Positions 9,168 through 15,764 of a stretch of DNA of 17,468 bases are shown piece by piece (the first letter of the stretch is position 1; each line of letters begins with the position of its first letter). The stretch covers positions 1 through 17,468 of the forward strand of contig JBHHWI010000064.1 of the NCBI GenBank assembly GCA_046756445.1, written 5' to 3'. The translations under genes and the position numbers were made by a program. The notes beneath the pieces were generated by a model, which made no database searches, was not told the DNA's origin, and saw nothing but the letters and a program-made list of their open reading frames with translations. This DNA comes from JACZWL01 sp046756445 (GTDB taxonomy: Bacteria; Pseudomonadota; Gammaproteobacteria; Steroidobacterales; Woeseiaceae).

Positions 9168-9584
9168 ATGGCCACTATCCAGGTCGACATCGTTTCAGCC
9201 GAAGGCGAGATCTACTCCGGCGAGGCTTCCATGGTCTTTGCACCGGCACGGATGGGCGATGTCGGCATCGCGCCGCGCCATGCGCCGCTGCTGACGGCAT
9301 TGAAGCCCGGCGAGGTGCGTGTCGAGGATCCCGACGGCAATGAGCACTTCTTCTATATCACGGGCGGCATGCTGGAGATTCAGCCACATCTGGTCACCGT
9401 CCTTGCCGATACCGCGCTGCGCGGAGAGCAGCTCGACGAAGCCGCGGCGCTGGCGGCGAAGCAGGAAGCCGAGCAGGCGCTGGAGGGCATCTCGGACGAA
9501 ACCGACCTCGCCCGCGCGCAGACCGAGCTGGCCGAAGCCGAAGCCCGTTACCGCGCTGCGCAAAAGCTCAAGGGCAAGCGCTAA
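9168..9584 (+). CDS. atpC: F1Fo ATP synthase subunit epsilon
   Basis: Epsilon sits at the base of the central stalk and inhibits ATP hydrolysis. The 138-residue protein has the N-terminal beta-sandwich (MATIQVDIVSAEGEIYSGEA, GDVGIAPRHAPLLTALKPGEV, GGMLEIQPHLVTVLAD). The C-terminal two-helix domain is rich in Ala and Glu (residues about 88-138). Length is normal for the family. The start has a modest GAAAGAG upstream, 14 bp after atpD. The last stop bases (TAA, 9582-9584) merge into the A-run that begins the left inverted repeat of the RAYT module, so nothing remains of the native atpC downstream region. Confidence 0.97.
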   Translation: MATIQVDIVSAEGEIYSGEASMVFAPARMGDVGIAPRHAPLLTALKPGEVRVEDPDGNEHFFYITGGMLEIQPHLVTVLADTALRGEQLDEAAALAAKQEAEQALEGISDETDLARAQTELAEAEARYRAAQKLKGKR

Positions 9585-9606
9585 AAAAAGGGGTCAGAGC
9601 CCTTTT
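9585..9606 (+). repeat. Left 22-bp inverted repeat of the RAYT module
   Basis: The sequence is five A, GGGGTCAGAGCCC, four T. It is the exact reverse complement of 10351-10372. It supplies the last codons and stop of the transposase on the minus strand, and a terminator-like hairpin after atpC on the plus strand. Confidence 0.9.
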
Positions 9607-9607
9607 T
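9585..9607 (+). terminator. Intrinsic terminator of the atp operon formed by the RAYT left end
   Basis: AAAAAGGG (9585-9592) pairs with CCCTTTTT (9600-9607) around the loop GTCAGAG. The 8-bp stem ends in five T residues and starts directly after the atpC stop. It reads as an A-run/T-run bidirectional terminator, so the mobile-element end probably stops atp transcription. Confidence 0.6.
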
Positions 9608-10289
9608 CCTTTCGCGGGCGACCGCGTCTGCCACTGCCGATACGCTTTTTGACAATAGCTTCGAGGTTCTTGCGAAAGCGCTTTGAACCTGCCGGCAAAC
9701 CGCTTCGCACCGCGGCGCGGATAACTTCATTGTCGTCGTTAGCCGTACATCCCTGGAAAAACATCCGGTATTTTTGGCATCGTTCGGCGGTCGAGGCACC
9801 CAAATCGAGCCATTCTTGCCGTGGCCTAACAATTTCGTCGTTGCTGCCGAACGCATTCGCGCGGAAGCTCGACCAGCGATAATCGCTGGGCACAGCGACG
9901 ATGCCGGCGCGGACGGGATTTAGCTCGATGTAACGGTAACACGCAAACAGGTATCTTTCGGTATCGACAATTGACGATCGGAAGCGGCCCTCCCACAGCG
10001 TTCCAGTTCGCTTGTGAGTCTCGTTGAACCGTCGAACGTATCCGCGGCCAAGATGCTGCATCGTTCTCGAAGCACTGCTTTCTTGGTGCGGGGTGAGGAG
10101 CAAGTGGACGTGATTGGTCATCAGGACATATGCATGCACATCTACGGCATATCGATCTGCCGCGTTTCTCAACCCGTCCAGATACGCCAAATAGTCGGAA
10201 GTGTCGAGAAAACAGGGCTGCTTGTTATTGCCCCGCTGCACGACGTGCAAGGGAAGTCCGGGCACACATAGACGGCGGATTCTCGGCAT
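9594..10289 (-). CDS. REP-associated tyrosine transposase (RAYT, Y1_Tnp/IS200-like)
   Basis: RAYTs are single-copy HUH-family nucleases, related to IS200/IS605 TnpA, that cut and join single-stranded REP-type hairpins. The 231-residue protein has the family N-terminus MPRIRRLCVPGLPLHVVQRGNN, the HUH motif HVH (H60, H62 in AYVLMTNHVHLLLTP) and GTLWEGRFRSSIVD. The YRYIELNPVRAG block carries the likely catalytic tyrosine (Y118 or Y120). The basic C-terminus RRGRPRKEKGL ends inside the left repeat, which provides the stop. The frame is open to 10325, and a second ATG lies at 10292. I chose 10289 because the family begins MPR; no start has a good Shine-Dalgarno. The gene appears intact. Confidence 0.9.
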   Translation of the reverse strand: MPRIRRLCVPGLPLHVVQRGNNKQPCFLDTSDYLAYLDGLRNAADRYAVDVHAYVLMTNHVHLLLTPHQESSASRTMQHLGRGYVRRFNETHKRTGTLWEGRFRSSIVDTERYLFACYRYIELNPVRAGIVAVPSDYRWSSFRANAFGSNDEIVRPRQEWLDLGASTAERCQKYRMFFQGCTANDDNEVIRAAVRSGLPAGSKRFRKNLEAIVKKRIGSGRRGRPRKEKGL

Positions 10290-10350
10290 CATTGAATGCT
10301 GATGACAAGCTGGCTGTATCGCCATCGGAGTATCTGGTGAGGATCGCCGG

Positions 10351-10372
10351 AAAAGGGCTCTGACCCCTTTTT
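10351..10372 (-). repeat. Right 22-bp inverted repeat of the RAYT module
   Basis: Read on the minus strand it is identical to the left repeat: five A, GGGGTCAGAGCCC, four T. It lies about 60 bp upstream of the transposase start and 12 bp after the stop codon of the minus-strand phosphodiesterase gene. Confidence 0.9.
10351..10372 (-). terminator. Likely terminator of the phosphodiesterase gene formed by the RAYT right end
   Basis: On the minus strand AAAAGGG and CCCTTTT form a 7-bp stem with loop GTCAGAG, ending in four T, just after the phosphodiesterase stop. It has the same shape as the left end. The T-run is short and is followed by CC, so efficiency is uncertain. Confidence 0.4.
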
Positions 10373-10384
10373 GAAAGGCAGGCG

Positions 10385-11656
10385 TTACGGCTTCAGAAGC
10401 CGCGTCAGGCGATCCGGGTCACCGTCGATCGCTGTTGTCAGGGGCAGCCCCAGAATCTCCATCATCAACGGGAAGATGTCGAGGTTGCTGACCGTGCCGA
10501 GTGTCGTGGCCCCGGGCAGACGGGGCCCTGCTGCGATGAAGATGCCGTGCATGTCCTTGAATGATGGATTCCAGCCGTGATCGCCGCGATCCAGTTCGGC
10601 GATTTTGTCGGGGCTGGACACGACTCCGTAATGCGGATCGGGTTGCACGATGAGATCGGGGAACCGTGAGCCGTTCGTCATATGCCAGGATACCGGTGTC
10701 TCGCCGGGCAGCCACGCGCGACCGTGACGCCAACGCCCGTTTATTGAATCACGCATCTGTCTTGCACGCGCCGGATCTCGTTCATCAAAAAAGAGGAACA
10801 TGAAGCTGCCGCCCTCAATGATCGAGATTCCATCGAGATCGACCAACGCATCCAGGACCAGAATCGACTGATTCTCCTTATAGTCGGATTGACCGTGATC
10901 GGACACCAGAACGATGTAGACGTCTTCGCCGTGTGGAAGCTCGCCGATGCCGTCGAGGAGCATGCCAAGGTGACGATCGATATTCTCTATTGCGCTCACG
11001 CTCTCTTTGGACCCGATGCCGTATTCGTGAGAGTCCACGTCGACGTGCTCGAAATACAAGGTGATCATATGCGGCCGGGTCTCAACCGGCATCGCCAGCC
11101 AATCGAGCACCTGATCGACGCGGCGGCTTGCGGAGATCTGGTAATCGAACCGGTGCCAGTAAGTCGGCCTGATTCCGTCGATGTCGGCCTCGGTGCCCAC
11201 GAAAAAGAATGCGGCGGCGACCATGCCGCTTCTCTCTGCGGCAACCCAGATGGGCTCGCCGCCATACCACCTGCCCTGCTGCACGATCTCCGGCTTCTTG
11301 TACAGATACCATTCGTCACTTGCGGTATCGGGAAAATCGTTGGCGACGACACCGTGATTGGCAGGATACAAGCCGGTGGCAATGCTGTAGTGATTCGGGA
11401 AGGTCAGTGTCGGAAACACCGGCTCGAGCGATTCTGCGCGTACGCCGCGCGCCGCCAGCCTGTCCAGCGCCGGCGTTTCGTACAGATCCATGTAATCCCA
11501 CCGGAAGCCGTCGATGGATATCAGAATCAGGTAGGGCTTGTCTCGTTGCTCCGGCGCGTTGATCCCGCCGCTGCCATTGCCGCCTGCGTTTGCCGGTATA
11601 CTGCAGGCCGCCAGAATCGAGGCGAGCAGCACCGGTAAGGACGCAGGCAATCTCAA
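10385..11656 (-). CDS. Nucleotide pyrophosphatase/phosphodiesterase (NPP)-type lipoprotein, alkaline phosphatase superfamily
   Basis: This family hydrolyses phosphodiester or pyrophosphate bonds with two zinc ions. All key residues are present: D49 (ISIDGFRWDY), the nucleophile T85 in FPTLTFPNHYSIATGLYP with N88, D206 and H210 in YFEHVDVDSHEYG, D253-H254 in VSDHG, and H360 in GDHGWNP. The 423-residue protein begins with a lipoprotein signal peptide; the lipobox LAAC places the acylated Cys at 18. Serine at +2 suggests outer-membrane sorting. The start is TTG 11656, supported by GGGGA eight nucleotides upstream on the minus strand; no ATG fits. Its substrate cannot be told from sequence. It is divergent from glmU and ends beside the RAYT module. 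Confidence 0.9.
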   Translation of the reverse strand: MRLPASLPVLLASILAACSIPANAGGNGSGGINAPEQRDKPYLILISIDGFRWDYMDLYETPALDRLAARGVRAESLEPVFPTLTFPNHYSIATGLYPANHGVVANDFPDTASDEWYLYKKPEIVQQGRWYGGEPIWVAAERSGMVAAAFFFVGTEADIDGIRPTYWHRFDYQISASRRVDQVLDWLAMPVETRPHMITLYFEHVDVDSHEYGIGSKESVSAIENIDRHLGMLLDGIGELPHGEDVYIVLVSDHGQSDYKENQSILVLDALVDLDGISIIEGGSFMFLFFDERDPARARQMRDSINGRWRHGRAWLPGETPVSWHMTNGSRFPDLIVQPDPHYGVVSSPDKIAELDRGDHGWNPSFKDMHGIFIAAGPRLPGATTLGTVSNLDIFPLMMEILGLPLTTAIDGDPDRLTRLLKP

Positions 11657-11664
11657 ATCAGATC

Positions 11665-11674
11665 TCCCCGGGGA
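11665..11674. promoter_or_regulatory. Palindrome holding the ribosome sites of two divergent genes
   Basis: TCCCCGGGGA is a perfect 10-bp palindrome. Its right half (GGGGA) is the Shine-Dalgarno of glmU (ATG 11680). Its left half, read on the minus strand, is the Shine-Dalgarno of the phosphodiesterase gene (TTG 11656). Only 23 bp separate the start codons, so each gene's promoter must lie inside the other gene or further away, and the mRNA leaders overlap. Confidence 0.7.
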
Positions 11675-11679
11675 AAGCC

Positions 11680-13053
11680 ATGGAGGCCAGCTTGGCCGTT
11701 AGCATCATAATTCTCGCCGCTGGTGAGGGAAAGCGCATGCACTCGGTGTTGCCGAAGGTCCTGCAGCCGCTGGCCGGCAGACCCTTGTTGCAACATGTCG
11801 TCGATACGTCCATGGCCATCGGCGCCGATGAGGTCTGTGTCGTTTACGGATACGGGGGCGATGCGGTACCCACCGCTCTGGAGGGGCAGGACCTGCGCTG
11901 GGCACTGCAGGGAGAGCAACTGGGCACGGGGCATGCGGTCCGGCAGGCGATGCCGCAGACCCCCGAAGCGAACATGGTATTGATTCTGTACGGAGATGTG
12001 CCGCTTCTGCGTCCGCAAACCCTGAACCGCATGCTGGATGCCTGCGGACCCGATGAAGCGGCCGTCCTGACCGTCGAGACGGAAACACCCTTCGGTTACG
12101 GCCGCATTATTCGCGACGGCGGCAAGGTGATCCGCAGCGTCGAGGAAAAGGATGCGACCGAAGCCGAGCGTGCGATCAATGACGTCAACTCGGGCGTAAT
12201 GGTCTGTCCGGCAAGCCGGCTCAAGGGTTGGCTGGGCCGGCTGGGTAACGACAACACTCAGGGAGAGTACTATTTGACGGACGTCATCGGCCTCGCCGTC
12301 GCAGATGGCTGTACCGTACACGGCGTAAAAGCCGATAATTGGGTGGAGGTTATGGGCATTAACGACAAGAAGCAGCTGGCGCAAGCCGAGCGGGCGCTGC
12401 AGGCCAGGCTGGTCGACGAACTGATGGAGCAGGGCGTCGGCTTTGCGGATCCGGCGCGGGTAGACATTCGCGGCACGTTAAGCTGTGGCTCGGACGTATT
12501 CATCGATGTGAACGCGGTGTTCGAGGGTGACGTATCGCTCGGCGATAAGGTGAAAATCGAGTCCAACAATCTCGTACGCGACAGCCGAATCGGAGACGGC
12601 ACGGTGGTGCACTCGAATTGCCATATCGAAGGCGCTCAAACCGGCGCCGATTGCGAGATCGGGCCTTTCTCGAGACTGCGACCCGGGGCCGAGCTGGCTG
12701 ACGATGTCAAGGTCGGCAACTTCGTGGAGGTCAAACAGAGCAGGATCGCAAGCGGCAGCAAGGTCAATCACCTGACTTACATCGGCGATACCGATATCGG
12801 CAAGGACGTCAATGTCGGTGCCGGGACGATTACCTGCAATTACGACGGCGCGGCGAAGCACCGCACCAACATCGGGGACAACGCGTTTATCGGATCCGGC
12901 GTCGAGTTGATCGCGCCGGTCGATGTCGGTGCAGGCGCCACCATCGGTGCGGGCTCGACGATCTCGAAGTCGGCGCCGGCTGGTGAGCTGACCCTGGAGC
13001 GGGCCGAACAGGTGACCGTGCAGGGATGGAAGCGGCCCAAAAAGAAAAGCTAA
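11680..13053 (+). CDS. glmU: Bifunctional GlmU: glucosamine-1-P acetyltransferase / GlcNAc-1-P uridyltransferase
   Basis: GlmU makes UDP-GlcNAc in two steps for peptidoglycan and LPS. The 457-residue protein (456 in E. coli) has the N-terminal pyrophosphorylase domain with LAAGEGKRMHSVLPKVLQPLAG, the YGDVPLL metal/uridine motif and EEKDAT. It then has a left-handed beta-helix of hexapeptide repeats. The acetyltransferase catalytic histidine is H364 in VNHLTYIGD, followed by the GAGTITCNYDG loop. The frame is open further upstream, but ATG 11680 gives the family N-terminus and has GGGGA five nucleotides before it. The upstream neighbour is divergent, so glmU is cut off from the atp operon. A TATACT at 11597-11602 inside the divergent gene is a weak -10 candidate without a good -35. 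Confidence 0.97.
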   Translation: MEASLAVSIIILAAGEGKRMHSVLPKVLQPLAGRPLLQHVVDTSMAIGADEVCVVYGYGGDAVPTALEGQDLRWALQGEQLGTGHAVRQAMPQTPEANMVLILYGDVPLLRPQTLNRMLDACGPDEAAVLTVETETPFGYGRIIRDGGKVIRSVEEKDATEAERAINDVNSGVMVCPASRLKGWLGRLGNDNTQGEYYLTDVIGLAVADGCTVHGVKADNWVEVMGINDKKQLAQAERALQARLVDELMEQGVGFADPARVDIRGTLSCGSDVFIDVNAVFEGDVSLGDKVKIESNNLVRDSRIGDGTVVHSNCHIEGAQTGADCEIGPFSRLRPGAELADDVKVGNFVEVKQSRIASGSKVNHLTYIGDTDIGKDVNVGAGTITCNYDGAAKHRTNIGDNAFIGSGVELIAPVDVGAGATIGAGSTISKSAPAGELTLERAEQVTVQGWKRPKKKS

Positions 13054-13199
13054 AACCCACTATCGTTCAATAAGTTATACTTCATCCGGCCAAGCCCCGC
13101 GGCTTGCTTGCCGATTTCTGGGAATTGTTGCACCCTGGCCGGCCCCGAAAGCTGCGACAATCGGATCAGGTCAACAACAAGTTTACGGAGAACCGGTTC
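13054..13199 (+). other. glmU-glmS intergenic leader
   Basis: This 146-bp gap holds a -10-like TATACT (13076-13081) without a convincing -35 and a CAAGCC/GGCTTG hairpin with a CCGC loop (13091-13106). The glmS ribosome site GGAG (13187-13190) is nine nucleotides before the ATG. No T-run follows the hairpin, so glmU and glmS could be co-transcribed. There is no sign of the glmS ribozyme of Gram-positive bacteria. The glmS frame is open back to 13104, but that part resembles no protein. Confidence 0.4.
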
Positions 13200-15032
13200 A
13201 TGTGTGGCATCGTCGGCGCGGTCGCCGAGAGAAACGTCGTTCCGATACTGATGGAAGGCCTGCGCCGCCTGGAGTATCGGGGCTACGATTCGGCAGGCAT
13301 CGCGATCGTAAACGGTAATGCGGTCGACCGCATCCGCCGGCGGGGCAAAGTCCAGGAATTGCAGGACGCGCTCGACGAGAATCCCGTGCAGGGAATTACC
13401 GGTATCTCGCACACACGGTGGGCGACGCACGGTGCGCCGAGCGAAGGCAACGCGCATCCGCATATGTCCGGGCAATCGATCGCCCTCGTTCACAACGGCA
13501 TCATCGAAAACTACGAAGAGCTGCGCGATGACCTGAAAAAGTTCGGCTTCAAATTCGAGTCCGAGACCGACACGGAAGTCGTCGCACACCGGATTCAGCA
13601 TCACATGAAAGATACGAAGGATTTTCCGGCGGCCGTCCGTGCGACGGTTGCCGAGCTCGAAGGCGCCTTCGCGCTGGCGGTCATGAGCTCAGACGATCCG
13701 CACACGCTCGTGCTGGCGCGCGCCGGCTGCCCGGTGGTTGTCGGCCTGGGGATCGGCGAGAATTTCGTGGCCTCCGACGTGGCAGCCCTGCTGCCGGTAA
13801 CCCGTAAATTCATGTTTCTCGATGAGGGCGACGTGGCTGTCGTCAAGTGTGAAGGCGTGACGGTATACGACCGCGACGGTAAGGAAACCGCGAGGCCGGT
13901 CAAGGAAAGCGAACTGTCGGCCGATGCGGCCGAACGCGGCAGGTTCCGGCATTACATGCAGAAGGAAATCCACGAGCAGGCGGCGGCGGTCGCACGCACG
14001 CTCGAGGAACGCATTGCGAACGGCAAGGTGCTTGACGCTGCTTTCGGCCCGGGCGCCGACAAAGTGCTGGACAAGACGCGGGGCATACATATCGTCGCCT
14101 GCGGCACCAGCTACCACGCCGGCCTGATAGCGCGCTACTGGATAGAGCAGCTCTGCAAGCTGCCCTGCACGGTGGAAATCGCGAGCGAGTACCGGTACCG
14201 CTCGCCGGTGGTGCCGCAGGGCACCCTGTTCATAACCGTCAGCCAGTCCGGCGAGACGGCGGATACCCTGGCGGCGCTGCGCCTGGCGAAGGAAATCGAC
14301 TACATCGCCACGCTGGCGATCTGCAACGTGCCGGAAAGCTCGATGGTGCGCGAGTCGGAACTGGTGATGATGACGCGCGCGGGACAGGAAATCGGCGTGG
14401 CGTCGACCAAGGCGTTCACCACCCAGCTCGCGGCGCTCGCCCTGCTGACCATTGCGCTGGCCCGCCGCACCGGCCTGGAGGAAAAACAGGAAAGGATTCT
14501 GGTCTCACAGCTCGCGGAGATCCCGGGGCTGATCGAGCAGGTGTTGACGCTCGACGACGCGATCGAGTCCCTGGCCAAGCACTTCGTCGACAAGCACCAC
14601 GCGCTGTTCGTCGGCCGGGGCGTGCAAAACCCGGTGGCCATGGAAGGCGCATTGAAGCTCAAGGAGATCTCGTACATCCACGCGGAAGCTTACGCCGCCG
14701 GCGAGCTGAAACACGGACCGCTGGCGTTGGTGGACGAGGACATGCCTGTCGTGGCGGTCGCGCCGGACGACGAGCTGCTGGAGAAGCTCAAGAGCAATCT
14801 CCAGGAAGTCCGGGCCCGCGGCGGCGAGCTGTACGTGTTTGCCGACCCCAGAGTGCAGTTCGGAGACCGGGTGGGCATACACACCATGCGCATGCCCGCC
14901 CTGATCCAGGACTTTCAGGCGCCGGTCATCTACACGATCCCGCTGCAACTACTCGCCTATCACGTCGCGGTGCTCAAGGGCACCGACATCGACCAGCCCA
15001 GAAACCTCGCAAAGTCGGTCACGGTCGAATAG
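13200..15032 (+). CDS. glmS: Glutamine-fructose-6-phosphate aminotransferase (isomerizing) GlmS
   Basis: GlmS converts fructose-6-phosphate and glutamine to glucosamine-6-phosphate, the entry step of amino-sugar synthesis. The 610-residue protein (609 in E. coli) starts MCGIVGAV, with the nucleophile Cys exposed after Met removal. The N-terminal glutaminase domain shows SHTRWATHG (around residue 73), NGIIENYEELR and ESETDTEVVAH. Two sugar-isomerase (SIS) domains follow, with CGTSYHAGLIARYW, SQSGETADTLAALR and GRGVQNPVAMEGALKLKEISY. The C-terminus DQPRNLAKSVTVE matches the active-site tail. ATG 13200 is fixed by the required Met-Cys start. It lies 146 bp after glmU and is convergent with the next gene. 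Confidence 0.98.
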   Translation: MCGIVGAVAERNVVPILMEGLRRLEYRGYDSAGIAIVNGNAVDRIRRRGKVQELQDALDENPVQGITGISHTRWATHGAPSEGNAHPHMSGQSIALVHNGIIENYEELRDDLKKFGFKFESETDTEVVAHRIQHHMKDTKDFPAAVRATVAELEGAFALAVMSSDDPHTLVLARAGCPVVVGLGIGENFVASDVAALLPVTRKFMFLDEGDVAVVKCEGVTVYDRDGKETARPVKESELSADAAERGRFRHYMQKEIHEQAAAVARTLEERIANGKVLDAAFGPGADKVLDKTRGIHIVACGTSYHAGLIARYWIEQLCKLPCTVEIASEYRYRSPVVPQGTLFITVSQSGETADTLAALRLAKEIDYIATLAICNVPESSMVRESELVMMTRAGQEIGVASTKAFTTQLAALALLTIALARRTGLEEKQERILVSQLAEIPGLIEQVLTLDDAIESLAKHFVDKHHALFVGRGVQNPVAMEGALKLKEISYIHAEAYAAGELKHGPLALVDEDMPVVAVAPDDELLEKLKSNLQEVRARGGELYVFADPRVQFGDRVGIHTMRMPALIQDFQAPVIYTIPLQLLAYHVAVLKGTDIDQPRNLAKSVTVE

Positions 15033-15067
15033 CCTCGATTGTCAACTGCAACGCTGACCTTAATTGG

Positions 15068-15085
15068 AGCCGGCCCCGGCCGGCT
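15068..15085. terminator. Hairpin between convergent glmS and the NnrU-family gene
   Basis: AGCCGGC and GCCGGCT can form a 7-bp GC-rich stem with a 4-nt loop in the 51-bp convergent gap; the underlying palindrome is 18 bp. It overlaps the stop codon of the minus-strand gene. Neither side has a proper T-run, so this is a possible two-way terminator or stability element rather than a textbook one. Confidence 0.4.
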
Positions 15086-15647
15086 AGCGCAGTATGATGG
15101 CGACGCCGGCGAAGTAGCGGTGCAGGTAGAACAGCGCGACAAAGGCAACGACGCTGATCACTACCGCCCCGATCTCGACTCTGAGCGCCGGCCCATCAGG
15201 TTTCTGCCAGGCCCCCTCCCGCCTGTTGATCAGAGGCATCTCGATCAATGCCCAAAGCCCGAGGCCACCGAAGAGGATCAGTGAGCGGGAGTCGCCGTTC
15301 GCGAGCAGGTGACCAAGAGCCCACAGGGCCATGCCGGTGAGCTGGGGGTGACGGATAATGCGCTTGATCCGCGTGTTCCGGGGGGCGCCGAAAAGCCAGA
15401 TGGAGAAAAACATCAGGACCAGCGTGACCGGCGTGGCCCAGCTCGGCGGCAGATAGAGGGCCTGAGGCACGGTGGAGCGCCAGCCGATCACGATCAGAGC
15501 GACAGCGGCGAGCAGCAGCAGAGCGAAGACGCCCTTGTATGGATTCTCGCCCATACGCCTTATGAGCGAAGTCCGCAACCCCCGGGCGGCGCTCGGGACC
15601 AGATGCACGGCCATGAAAAGCAATACGCCGACTAAAAGCAAGACCAT
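15084..15647 (-). CDS. NnrU-family integral membrane protein
   Basis: The 187-residue protein has about five membrane segments (around 2-17, 38-55, 70-87, 103-117 with 122-140, and 158-185). It also has the family block RHPQLTGMALWALGHLLANGD. NnrU was named from denitrification clusters, and the family is related to plant zeta-carotene isomerase Z-ISO, a heme-binding membrane enzyme. Conserved histidines here (H15, H100, H113) could be heme ligands by that analogy, which is inference. No denitrification or carotenoid gene is nearby, so the role here is unknown. The start ATG 15647 has AGAGGA six nucleotides upstream on the minus strand. Confidence 0.85.
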   Translation of the reverse strand: MVLLLVGVLLFMAVHLVPSAARGLRTSLIRRMGENPYKGVFALLLLAAVALIVIGWRSTVPQALYLPPSWATPVTLVLMFFSIWLFGAPRNTRIKRIIRHPQLTGMALWALGHLLANGDSRSLILFGGLGLWALIEMPLINRREGAWQKPDGPALRVEIGAVVISVVAFVALFYLHRYFAGVAIILR

Positions 15648-15673
15648 TTCCTGTCCTCTTCTTGTTTTCCGGG

Positions 15674-15702
15674 ACTATAACCAGCGCAGAATCCCGCGTC
15701 GA
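15674..15702 (-). promoter_or_regulatory. Candidate sigma70 promoter of the NnrU-family gene
   Basis: Read on the minus strand, TCGACG (-35, 4 of 6) is 17 bp before TATAGT (-10, 5 of 6), about 25 bp upstream of the start codon. The same bases read TATAAC on the plus strand (15676-15681), so a plus-strand promoter for the downstream operon could overlap, but it has no good -35. Confidence 0.35.
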
Positions 15703-15764
15703 GCCGGCTATGTCTGCACGCGATTGACCGGTAAGATTTCAATCTGGACCACGACAACAAGAAT

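Larger units (their letters stand above)
9585..10372 (-). mobile_element. RAYT (Y1/HUH transposase) module bounded by 22-bp inverted repeats
   Basis: A 788-bp unit is defined by perfect 22-bp inverted repeats at 9585-9606 and 10351-10372, with a single REP-associated tyrosine transposase gene between them. Each repeat is itself a near-palindrome (AAAAGGG ... CCCTTTT), like the hairpins recognised by single-strand HUH transposases. The unit separates atpC from the glmU side, genes that adjoin in E. coli. HUH insertions make no target duplication, and none is evident. Boundaries are inferred from the repeats. Confidence 0.75.

Noticed and set aside
10889..11638. A 249-codon plus-strand open frame opposite the phosphodiesterase gene
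   Set aside because: The minus-strand protein has every active-site residue of its family; the plus-strand translation has no recognisable domain.
13104..13199. N-terminal extension of GlmS
   Set aside because: GlmS needs its Cys directly after the initiator Met to act as the glutaminase nucleophile, which fixes the start at 13200.
13054..13199. A glmS ribozyme or other riboswitch before glmS
   Set aside because: That ribozyme is typical of Gram-positive bacteria, and the 146-bp gap shows only a small hairpin without the expected multi-helix core.
15724..15752. A TTGACC -35-like box before the reductase gene
   Set aside because: No -10-like hexamer occurs at 16-18 bp downstream.
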